The translations under genes were made by a program, and so were the position numbers. Below the pieces are notes generated by a model. It was not told where the DNA came from. It worked only from the letters and a program-made list of their open reading frames with translations, and made no database searches. From Gordionus sp. m RMFG-2023 (taxonomy: Eukaryota; Nematomorpha; Gordioida; Chordodea; Parachordodidae), in the NCBI RefSeq assembly GCF_954871325.1, contig NC_088777.1:30233366-30297365 (forward strand): 64,000 nucleotides of DNA. The letters are read 5' to 3'. Below, piece by piece: positions 46,228 to 55,865 of this stretch; the first letter of the stretch is position 1, and each line of letters begins with the position of its first letter.

Positions 46228-47592
46228 ACCCCTTTATCAACTCCAAAAAAATTATACTTATATTAATATTTAGCTATTTTTTACAGTACTGACAAAATTG
46301 AATTTAACATATTTCAATGTCATAATTAGTAATAAAATAAATAATATAAATGTCGTAAATTAATATACCTGTGTTCTTCGGTCTGCATTTTTTAGCTCTG
46401 ATTATTTAAAGCCCTGCCTTAAATGTTCAAATTTCGTTATTTTGAATATTTTCTCTGTATTTTATAAATTGTTTTATATGGAATTTAAGATAATTAAATA
46501 ATATTAAAGCATAATTAAAATGTTTTTCACTATAATATTAAACGGCATAAAAATATTGTGGCCTCCTGTCTCTCTTAAAGTTGAAATTGTTTTAAACCGT
46601 ATCATGAATAATAAACCAATTTGCACAGTGAGATTTAGAAATAATTAAATAGACAGAATATGAAATTAAAAAATCTTCTTTTCCCATTTCAGAAAGTCTC
46701 ATAATCATAGGGTTTAAAAATATTTATTGTAGGCATTCCCTTTCAGGCAGAATAATATGATTTGAAAATAACTTACAAAATATTAAATTTGAACTAAATT
46801 CACATATCATCTCTATTGAAACCACCAAAATATATAATTAAATATATTTTTTATCATTTTAAGATTTATATTTGAAACAGGAGTTGGCATTTATTATTTT
46901 TAAATTTAACAATGTTTAAATTTAAAAAAGATAAGATTTTATGTTTTTAAAGCTATAAAATTAATAATTTTGACGATTACAAAAGATTTAATAAGATAGA
47001 GGTCTCAATCCAATGTTCCCCTTCATCTAATCTTATTTAAAAATTTTTTTGCCAGATATGGCTTGGGGGAGGGTTGTATTATAACCACTTATTTTTTTAA
47101 AAATATTTATGAAAAATTTAAAACCATTTACTATAATAAAAAGAAAAAATTATCAACATATTTTTTTAGCGCTGGAAAGGGTAAATCATATCAGTAACTA
47201 GGGGCTAGTAGAATTAGGTCGAATTAATTATATTATGCTTAAAAATATGATATAATAAGTATTCATTGGCTACTATTATAGCTTTAAATTCTATTTTTTT
47301 TCCCTTTAACTTTCACCTTTTCTGGTGGTTGAAAATCAAAAGAATTAGAAAAAAATTAAAGAATTCATTAAAACAAACATTTTTTAAAATAAAATATCAC
47401 ATTTTGAAATTTTTTATGAATTATTTATATACAAATGGTGTATTATTGATAATAACAATTATCCTATAGGAGACTTAATAAACCAATGTAATCTACAAGC
47501 CTGGGGTTTGGGGCTTGTTGGGGCAAAAATTAACTTTTACTAGAATCAATCTTAAAATATAAAATATTAAAAATATTTATTAATGTATAACT
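46228..47592 (-). repeat. Right arm of the inner palindrome
   Basis: This is the inverted counterpart of 42148-43378. The right arm holds an extra ~100-bp stretch near 47040-47150 that the left arm lacks. Confidence 0.9.
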
Positions 47593-47838
47593 TAAGTTAA
47601 GTGTTTGTTGGGCTATCTTATGGTATTTAATAAATTCAATTATAAATTGTCAAGCTTATGATGATATTGACAAAAACGACTACTAGCCCTATTACTACTA
47701 TTGGAAGAAAGTTGATAATGAGATCAAAAATTTTGATTATTTACCGGGCGGCTAAAAAACGTCGCGTTTTGAAATCTTATTAACTCCGAAACGTTTCATT
47801 CGTTTTTTATGAAATCTCCTGTCTTAATATTCTCAAAA

Positions 47839-48062
47839 TATATAATTTTATAAAGTGGTTTTTAGAAAATTAAGATAAAAAAAATGTAGTCGTACATATA
47901 TATTTTTAAAGATTTCCTTTAATTCATAAACTATAACATAAAAACAAAATATTTTAAATTTTATAAAGTGGCTTTTAGAAAATTAAGATAAAAAAATGTA
48001 GTCGGACATATATATTTTTAAAGATTTCTTCAAAAATATAAACTATAACATAAAATATTTTG
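47839..48062 (+). repeat. Two-copy tandem duplication, ~112 bp unit
   Basis: The sequence TTATAAAGTGGYTTTTAGAA followed by GATAAAAAAATGTAGTCGKAC and onward occurs twice head to tail, ending in ATAAACTATAACATAAAA each time. Confidence 0.85.
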
Positions 48063-48469
48063 GCATTATTAAACAAATCTCATTATTAAATACCACTAAC
48101 AATATAAACATACGATAATTTTCTAAATTATGTATTTTATCAAAGATCTGATAATGATAAAATTTGGACATGAGAAGAAAAATTGGAATCAAGTTTAATT
48201 CCTGAATTCTCTAGGAAAAAGTGGAATATTAATCCAGTTCACCAAGCTAACCCCATGGTTATCATATAACTCATCAAGCTCCTTTTGTTTTTCAACTAAG
48301 ATTTTATCAAGCAAAACCATAGATTCGTAATACGAATTCCACTAGAATACCTGCCATATTGGTAGACATTTTTTGTTTATTCCACAAAGTAAGACACTTT
48401 TGGAAAGAACTTTGTGATATTATTTTATGTTATCAGCTAAAGCTAAAAAAATTCTGATGCCCATAATTA

Positions 48470-49419
48470 GGGGAGACCGGTGTTATAATGAACCCAGGGT
48501 TATAGTGAGAGTGGTTTTATTTTCTAGAATATTAAACTCTAAGAGATAATTTTTTACCAAAGCTATATACTTATATATTGCATATGCGGCTATAATTTTT
48601 ATTTCTATCGGACCGCTTGAAGAATTTTTATAATGCTTTATATCATTCGTACCTTCAAAAGTAACTTTTTACACTTTTACTATTTTTCAAAAATAAAGAT
48701 TAATATACAATTTTACCACACAAAAATTATCTTATATAAAAGAAAAAATCCTATTTTATAGAATAACAATTTACCGGAACAAAATTGATAATATAAATAC
48801 TTCAAAATATGATCTTAATCAAAGTGATGCTACTGGGGCTATTTTTATGGGGTTAGGTCGAACCTTTTTTTTTTGCTATTTTTTAAAAATTTGACATGCA
48901 AAAAAAGCCAAGGAGAGACTAACTAAAAGAAAAAATATCGAAAAATGTTATTATATGATAAATAATTGTTTGGTATACAAATAAATTATATCAAGCATAA
49001 CAATCAAGACTGCTTTCAATGTCAGTTATTAGTTAAATGGCTTTGCAATTTTATTGTTTATTTATTTGCAAAGATTGTGAATGTTTTAAATGATTTTATA
49101 TAACACTTTTATGTTTTAAATCATTAAATATATCCTAATAAAAAAATATATAACTTTTATATATGGAAAATTAAGCAGAGTTTATAATAGCCTCGACCAA
49201 TGGCTTGTTCGTCCCCGGGTAGGGTTCACTCGGTTACCAAAAAAAATTCCAGGAAAAATGATATTTTGAAAAAATTATTGGAGATGTATTTTTGAAATTT
49301 AAACATATCATAAAACTAATAGAGCTGAACAAAATGAGATATTTTTTATTAAAAATGATAAAGTACTTATAATTTTCTTAAGGTTTGCCTTTAGGGTTCG
49401 CCATAACCCCGTTCTCCCC
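48470..49419. mobile_element. TA-flanked element with ~27-bp inverted ends
   Basis: The left end is GGGGAGACCGGTGTTATAAT plus GAACCC. The right end, inverted, is GGGGAGAACGGGGTTATGGC plus GAACCC. TA stands at each edge (48468-48469, 49420-49421), as for Tc1/mariner elements. It is 950 bp with no transposase motif. A partial copy lies beside GID4 exon 3 (33855-34001). Confidence 0.8.
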
Positions 49420-49674
49420 TACAAGTTTTCAATAAATTAAAAAGAAAAAACTTGATGTTTAATATTTAAAATGATTAGATGAAAAAGAGAAATCTATTTT
49501 ATTACTTAGAATCTTTTTTATATATTTTGAGTCAAAAAAAAGAAAATTCTTAGCCTTAATTTCAATAAAAAAATGTTTTTAGAGCCAATCCACATTTTAA
49601 CTTAATTTTCAGATTTAACTAAGTCAGTCGAAAAGTCGATAAATATAAAATTGTAACTTTCATGAAACTCCATT

Positions 49675-50130
49675 CGCGATATGATAATGCATTCGCTATA
49701 ATGCATTCGCGATAATTCATTCGCTATAATGCATTCGCTATAATGCATTCGCTATAATGCATTCGCGATAATTCATTCGCTATAATGCATTCGCTATAAT
49801 GGATTCGCTATAATGCATTCGCTATAATGCATTCGCTATAATGTATTCGCGATAATTCATTCGCTATAATACATTCGCTATAATGCATTCGCGGTAATAT
49901 ATTCGCGATAATGCATTCGCCATAATTCATTCGCTGTAATGTATTCGCTATAATACATTCGCGATAATATTTTCGCTGTATTATATTCGCTATAATGCAT
50001 TCGCGGTAATGCATTTGCTATTCGCGATAATGCATTCGCTGTAATGCATTCGCTATAATATCTTTTCGCGGTAATCGACATTCGCTATAATGCATTCGCG
50101 ATAATACATTTCGCGCTAAAATTTTCGCGG
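49675..50130 (-). repeat. 15-bp satellite array, right end (inverted)
   Basis: This is the reverse complement of the array at 41461-41895, including the distinctive GTCGATTACCGCGAAAAG block near the outer edge of both arrays. Confidence 0.92.
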
Positions 50131-50140
50131 TATTGACATG

Positions 50141-50488
50141 TTAACGAATTAAAACTTGGCTTAAATTGTTTATATTAAGCATTAAAAAATAAATAAAAAT
50201 AATTTTATTATTTAATAAAAAATTAACAGCATTAAAATTGTACTTACTAGTTTTTTTATAAAAATTCCGCTGATAAATAAATTTTTATTCGAATTTATTT
50301 TTTATATTATTTTTTTTAAAAAAATAAATTTTTATAAATAACAAAAAATGAAATAGGACACCATTTAATTTTACATTAAAAATAGCTTAATTTTTTTCTT
50401 CAAATTATTTTTATGATTTTGGACGCAACCTAACGTAGTAAAAATAATATTAATATTTTTAACGTTATAAAAGTTATATTAATTTTTT
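50141..50488 (-). repeat. Inverted duplication, arm 1
   Basis: About 345 bp, the reverse complement of 53490-53835, including GGTTGCGTCCAAAATCATAA and CAGCGGAATTTTTATAAAAA. Its outer edge touches a second CATGTCAATATCGCG motif at 50490-50506, the same motif that ends the giant MULE. Confidence 0.85.
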
Positions 50489-50635
50489 TTCGCGATATTG
50501 ACATGTAACACAATAAAATATGTTTTGTTTTTTGTTGATATTTTTTAAGAAAAAATATAAAGTAACGTTTTGCGTTACCGTTACATAAAAAAAGAAACGC
50601 GTTACCGTTACTCGCTACCCCTAGAAGAAGGTAAC

Positions 50636-50970
50636 TAAAGCAAATCAATATTTATTCATAACACATTTATTCATAATTATATTTATCTATCCATTAAAAA
50701 AAATATAAATATTATAAATCATAATTATCCCGCTCCACATGTTCTTCATTCCCACAGGTCCATTCTTTGTTCCTCCCAACTGACATCTTCTCCAATTAAT
50801 CCAATATCTTCATTCCAAAATAGCTAACAAAGTAATCCTTAAAAACCAAACATGTGATGATCACGTTTTCCCACTATCCCCCAGGAAAACTTAATTCCCC
50901 TGTCAGAAAATAACTGACATTTGATGTAATAAATTAAATTTATTTCTTCTTTTATTCAACAGCTACAACA
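50636..50970 (-). repeat. 3' LTR of the non-coding LTR element
   Basis: It is 335 bp and differs from 52972-53302 at only a handful of positions by eye. It contains CTATCCCCCAGGAAAACTTA and TGTCAGAAAATAACTGACAT, a small hairpin. Confidence 0.92.
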
Positions 50971-52971
50971 CGCCCACCCTTCACAAGCCCAGCGTCCCTT
51001 TCTCTGTGGTGGTGTTGTATCGAATCGCCCTTTGAATTGTATCGACTTTGAATTGTATTGAATCGTCTACCCTTATGATGATTTATAATATAATATCGCC
51101 GATACCTTTCAATATATAATCGCGAAAACACATATTACCAATAATGACATGTACATTGGGGTGTCTGCATTTATAATCTATGGAACATTAATAAGGACAA
51201 TGTAATATCAGCCAAACATAATAATTCATTCATTTTAAGACATTTGGGAATGTGTAATATACATTATTTGGGTATGATTCATGGTAATTAAGAAATAATG
51301 ATTTTACATATAATAATGTAATGTGAACACATGGTCTATGTGTGAAATGCAATTTCAACATATGTAATTGTCCTTCTGTCATGTAAACTAAATCAAAGCT
51401 ACATTTTTATAAATATCTCCTAAAATAGATATAAAAATCCATTTTTAGGTATTAAAAATAATTGTGACAATTTGCCGAACAAAGATTTTAAATAAAATTA
51501 CAAGACATATGTATAGAAATAAATTTAATATTTTATAAGGAGGAAAAATATATAATGTGTAGAAAATACAATATTTTCCATCTAGGAATTACTCAGTATC
51601 CTAAGAAAAATATACCATTTCTACCTAACTCTGCCATCACAATTAGCACAAATTCACAAAAATGAATGCAAAGTAACAAAAATTGAGAATATAATGGGAG
51701 AATTTTTAATATACCTTCACAATATAAAATAATTTGAGTCTTTTTCATTAAAAAAAATGTTCATAAAATATAGTAAAATGTGATGTACTATAAAATTATT
51801 ACAAAGATAAAAAAAATGCCATATGTTGCATAAATTTACAAAAAAAAATTTACACAAAAAAAACTTTCTCCAGTATGCAAACTAAACAATATTCCCACCT
51901 CAAGGCATACCCATCAACACGGGCTGACCTTATCTGTAAAAATATTTTCCTTTCACATCATTGCATACCATAAAAATAATATAATAATTGCAAATATAAC
52001 TTTTATAAAATTTTATAATTTAAAAAAAAAAATATATTAAATATAAAGATTTCATAATTTGGAAAAAAAAATATTATACATCATCTAATATATCATATAA
52101 ATTCCTATCCAATTTATATATATACTAAATGCAGACACTAAATCAAAATAACTATCCACATCTAACATTATAGATATTATTCTGACTTACAATTCCTTTA
52201 AATTATCATTCATAATTAAATATATCATATGTGTAATTCACATTACACCCTATTTCATAAAAATGGTTAATTATTTCAAAATAACAACATTAACTCACCC
52301 TCAATAGATCCTTTAATAACATATCAACCTTAATTGAAACTAAATTACAAATAAAATATATTAACATTAATTAATAATAAATGATCCCACACATGTCCAT
52401 CCCTTTAAAAACCCAAAATGCATAATAATACAATACACACTTTATTACAAAAGTCTGTTTCCATATATATTTTCCTAAATTTCAAATATTTAAATATTTA
52501 TCAATCATTTCTGTCCTGCTGATCTTGAGGTCTTTTATCTTCCTATGACGGAATACCTACAACACCATTCAATGAGTCTTAAGACGTACCAAGTAATAAG
52601 ACAAAACTTTTTGTCAAAATTGGATGTAAAATATACATCTAGGCATATAATACTACAAATATTATTGTCTTAAATGGCCAAAATGAAGACATCTAATACC
52701 ACCTTGTCTTAAATGAGCCAAAATGAATCAAATTTCAATCCTAATACTCATTACACACTTTCTATCTTAACCTTTTTAAGTTAAATATTTAATATGAAAT
52801 TACAGAAACCCTTAAACTCACCTCTTAATCTCACCTTTTTCTGACCCCCTGTATCGTGGTTAGTACTACTGCGCTTCCAAAAATTTATCAGATAAAATAT
52901 ATATCAACAAAAATTTTGTTTTACCTTTAAAACCACATTAATCCCTAAGTACATCATGGTCACGGCACCAA

Positions 52972-53302
52972 TAAAACAAATCAATATTTATTCATAACAC
53001 ATTTATTCATAATTATATTTTACTATCCATTAAAAAAAAAATATTATAAATCATAATTATCCCGCTCCACATGTTCTTCATTCCCACAGGTCCATTCTTT
53101 GTTCCTCCGAACTGACATCTTCTCCAATTAATCCAATATCTTCACCCCAAAATAGCTAACAAACGAATCCTTAAAAACCAAACATGTGATGATCACGTTT
53201 TCCCACTATCCCCCAGGAAAACTTAATTCCCCTGTCAGAAAATAACTGACATTTGATGTAATAAATTAAATTTATTTCTTCTTTTTTTCAACAGCTACAA
53301 CA
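52972..53302 (-). repeat. 5' LTR of the non-coding LTR element
   Basis: It is 331 bp, adjoined at 52959-52970 by the primer-binding-site-like GGTCACGGCACCA (plus-strand view). Confidence 0.92.
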
Positions 53303-53489
53303 GTAACGAATGATGTTCCTTTTCTTCAAAAAAATAACGTCGTTAGTAACGACGTTACTTTTTTGACATTACTTCACAGCACTAACAAATACTAATTCAT
53401 ATTTTATATAAAACAGTGACGAAGCTTCCATAGAAGCAACCTTGAAATTTTTCGTGCAATATGTTTAAAAAAAACTAATCTGACTTGGT

Positions 53490-53835
53490 TAAAAAAAATT
53501 AATATAATTTTTATAACGTTAAAAATATTAATATTATTTTTATTACGTTAGGTTGCGTCCAAAATCATAAAAATAATTGAAGAAAAAAATTAAGCTATTT
53601 TTAATGTAAAATTAAATGGTGTCCAATTTTATTTTTCGTTATTTATAAAAATTTATTTTTTTAAAAAAAATAATATAAAAAATATCGAATAAAAATTTAT
53701 TTATCAGCGGAATTTTTATAAAAAAACTAGTAAGTACAATTTTAATGCTGTTAATTTTTTATAAAATAATAAAATTATTTTTATTTATTTTTTAATGCTT
53801 ATAAACAATTTAAGCCGAGTTTTAATTCATATCAA
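53490..53835 (+). repeat. Inverted duplication, arm 2
   Basis: The counterpart of 50141-50488. It continues directly into GTAACG-family hAT sequence at 53836. Confidence 0.85.
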
Positions 53836-54840
53836 CCACTTCTTTCATTTTTATTTTAAATTCTCGTTGTTAAATTTTCTGTCGAAATTAATATTCAATC
53901 AAAATTCAAAATAAATGTTAATAATGATATTATTATTCTTATAATTTATTTTAAGAATATTATGTCTATAGTACTTCTTCAGATGATTTAACCCTTCTCT
54001 GGTCCCACTTTGAATGATATTTTAAACCAATAAAGAAAATTAATGGAAGTCTACACTTTTTAAATTTAAATTATATCCCAAAACAAATATTTCAACCTCA
54101 ATGTCCAGCAGTTCAAACTTAAAAAGGCATTTCAAAGTAAAAAGATGATATTTATTTTACAGTATTATAATATTTTCTAAATAATTTTTTTTTAAACAAT
54201 GCAAATGCACAACACCCTCTAAATTTTATTCTTTTTTAAAATAGATTTATAGTATTTTAAAAGTTTTTTTTATAAAAATAGAAAGGAACACTTAAAATTT
54301 TAATTATTTTCAATCTTTTTTAATAATAACGCCAATTTTATTATTTTTACTCTAAATAAAAGAATTTTTTAAATATGGTATCTGAATTATGAAAATATTT
54401 TACAAAAGACAAAGATAATTTTGCAAAATGCGTTATCTGCGGAATCATCTGAGTTTTCCTTCAATACGGCAGGGGATATAGATATTCCATATCGTAGAAG
54501 CTTATTGCCAGAAAATCTAGAGGCTCTCGTATTTATTAAAAAAAATCTAATATAATTTTATATATTAAATACAATTTTATAATTCATATCAACATAAAAT
54601 GTATATTATCAAATATATGCTTTTTTAATTATAGTCTTAATAGTAGATGATTTTTTGCATAAAAAATTGATTTCTTAATTACATTTGGTTCAAGGGGTGG
54701 TGAAAAATCGATATAAATATCGAATCGGTATCAGTATAATATCGGTTTTGAAGAAATATCGGATCCGATCGGTGAAAAATATGTGGATTGGCACAGCCCT
54801 AAATATAAGCAATTAAATTATACTATAGTATTGTAAAAAT
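53836..54840 (+). mobile_element. hAT leader of the GTAACG family with a second hAT inserted
   Basis: 53836-54120 matches 5410-5740 (leader and BED-like block). 54806-54840 (AAATATAAGCAATTAAATTA) matches 5835-5865. Between them lies a different, shortened hAT (about 54121-54803) whose right end is GGATTGGCACAGCCCT. About 95 bp of the outer hAT is missing at the join. Confidence 0.65.
54375..54555 (+). pseudogene. Internally deleted hAT transposase: BED finger joined to C-terminal domain
   Basis: ATG at 54375 reads MVSEL, then KYFTKDKDNFAKCVICG with the Cys pair of a BED-type finger. Within 10 bp a second frame (54445-54555) gives SSEFSFNTAGDIDIPYRRSL then LPENLEALVFIKKNLI and stop. The latter is the hAT C-terminal 'SERxFSxAG...RxxLxPENxEALVFL' signature. 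The whole catalytic core is absent, so this looks like a deletion derivative. An in-frame TGA replaces the usual Trp of the finger, and the two domains are out of frame. Confidence 0.8.
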
Positions 54841-55570
54841 TATATTTTTTGATTGATATTTTTTTTTATATATTTTTAAAATGATTTTTTATATATTTAA
54901 TTTTTACGTAATTTTTTCTTGATATATCTTTTGATAGCTAAAAATTTTTATTTTTTTGAGATATGATTTTTTTAATATATTTTTAGATTGATATTTTTTT
55001 TTAATTTATTTTTTATAAATATATTTTTTGATTGATATTTTTTTTAAATATATTTTTGGATATTTTTTTTTAATTGATATTTTTTTTAAATATATTTTTT
55101 GATTGATATTTTTTTTAAATATATATTTTGATTGATTTTTTTTTTTAAATATATTTTTTGAGATAATATATTTTAATTTGTGAGATAATATATTTTATTT
55201 GATTATTTTTTTAAATATATTTTAATTTGTTATATTATTTTTTTAAATATATATTTTTTTTGAATATATATTTTTTTAAAATATATTTTTTGATTGATTT
55301 TTTTTAAACATTATTACAAAAAATATATTTTAATTTGTTATATTATATTTTTAAATATATTTTTTAATTGATATTTTTTTTAATATATATTTTTAAAATA
55401 ATATTTTATATATTTTTTTTACATAAATTTTTCTTGATATATCTTTTGATCGCTAAATTTGTTTTATTTTTTATGTTAATTTTTTTAATAAATTTTTTGA
55501 TAAAATTTTTTAATTTGTTATATTACTTTTATAAATATATTTTTAGATTGATATATTTTTAAATATATAT
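54840..55570 (+). repeat. AT-simple region, (TTGATTGATATTTTTTTTAAATATATTTT) type
   Basis: An imperfect 30-odd bp unit built from GATTGATATTTTTTT and AAATATATTTTTT recurs many times with length variation. The open frames across it are compositional. Confidence 0.8.
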
Positions 55571-55759
55571 TTTTAAAATTGACGCCATGCAAGGCCATTC
55601 TTTAATGCCATATATTGTGTTAATTGTATATATATATAAAGATATAAAATTACAAATGGCCGCGTTATAATAACATTATGAATATAACGATTATTATATC
55701 ATGTATTATCAAGACTATATGTATTCTTAGGTGATGCGAACTGGTAAGTTATCCAGAGA
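55571..55759. other. Spacer, nothing recognised
   Basis: AT-rich with a TATATATATA run, ending at the direct repeat of the DIRS-like element. Confidence 0.4.
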
Positions 55760-55865
55760 AAAACGAAGAGGTGTTCCGCCGTAATACGCAAGGATAAATT
55801 AGTTAAATTTTAAATAAAAATATAAAAAGTAAACAATTATCCTTGCACAGCCTATTTATAGGCAT
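55760..55865 (+). repeat. Terminal direct repeat of the DIRS-like element, copy 1
   Basis: It contains AACGAAGAGGTGTTCCGCCG and, at its end, CAGCCTATTTATAGGCAT. It matches 58956-59058 in the same orientation. Confidence 0.88.

Larger units (their letters stand above)
41447..50140 (-). mobile_element. Giant foldback MULE with 15-bp satellite ends and an inner palindrome
   Basis: It is about 8.7 kb. Both ends begin CAYGTCAATACCGCGAAA and continue into tandem arrays of a ~15-bp unit (GCGAATGCATTATA-like; 41461-41895 and, inverted, 49675-50130). Further in are long inverted arms, ~42148-43378 and ~46228-47592 (1.2-1.4 kb), enclosing a spliced MULE transposase gene. A separate TA-flanked element sits at 48470-49419. 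A 9-bp target duplication was not found. The inverted homology extends a little beyond the arrays, and the two flanks derive from different elements, which suggests rearrangement. The inner palindrome could also be an independent MULE nested in the outer element. Confidence 0.8.
50636..53302 (-). mobile_element. Non-coding LTR retrotransposon with near-identical LTRs
   Basis: LTRs are at 50636-50970 and 52972-53302. They begin TAAARCAAATCAATATTTAT and end CAGCTACAACA on the plus strand. A perfect 5-bp duplication GTAAC flanks it (50631-50635, 53303-53307). On the minus strand a primer-binding-site-like TGGTGCCGTGACC follows the 5' LTR and a purine-rich tract GAAGGGTGGGCG precedes the 3' LTR. 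The 2.0-kb interior has no gag or pol frame, so it depends on another element for movement. The close match of the LTRs indicates a young insertion. Confidence 0.92.
50512..53384 (-). mobile_element. hAT end fragment (GTAACG family) split by an LTR element
   Basis: The hAT end CAGTGCTGTGAAGTAATG is at 53384 and runs on the minus strand to 53308, is interrupted at 50636-53302, and resumes at 50630 to about 50512. The two halves share the 5-bp GTAAC duplicated by the LTR insertion. The rest of the element is displaced or inverted (53836-54120). Confidence 0.8.

Noticed and set aside
42148-47592. Polinton/Maverick interpretation of the long palindromic arms
   Set aside because: No polymerase B, capsid or retroviral-type integrase seen; the enclosed gene is a FLYWCH/MULE transposase.
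55368-55562. Phe/Ile/Leu-rich 64-codon frame resembling a membrane protein
   Set aside because: It is translated AT-simple repeat; any T-rich tract gives such a frame.
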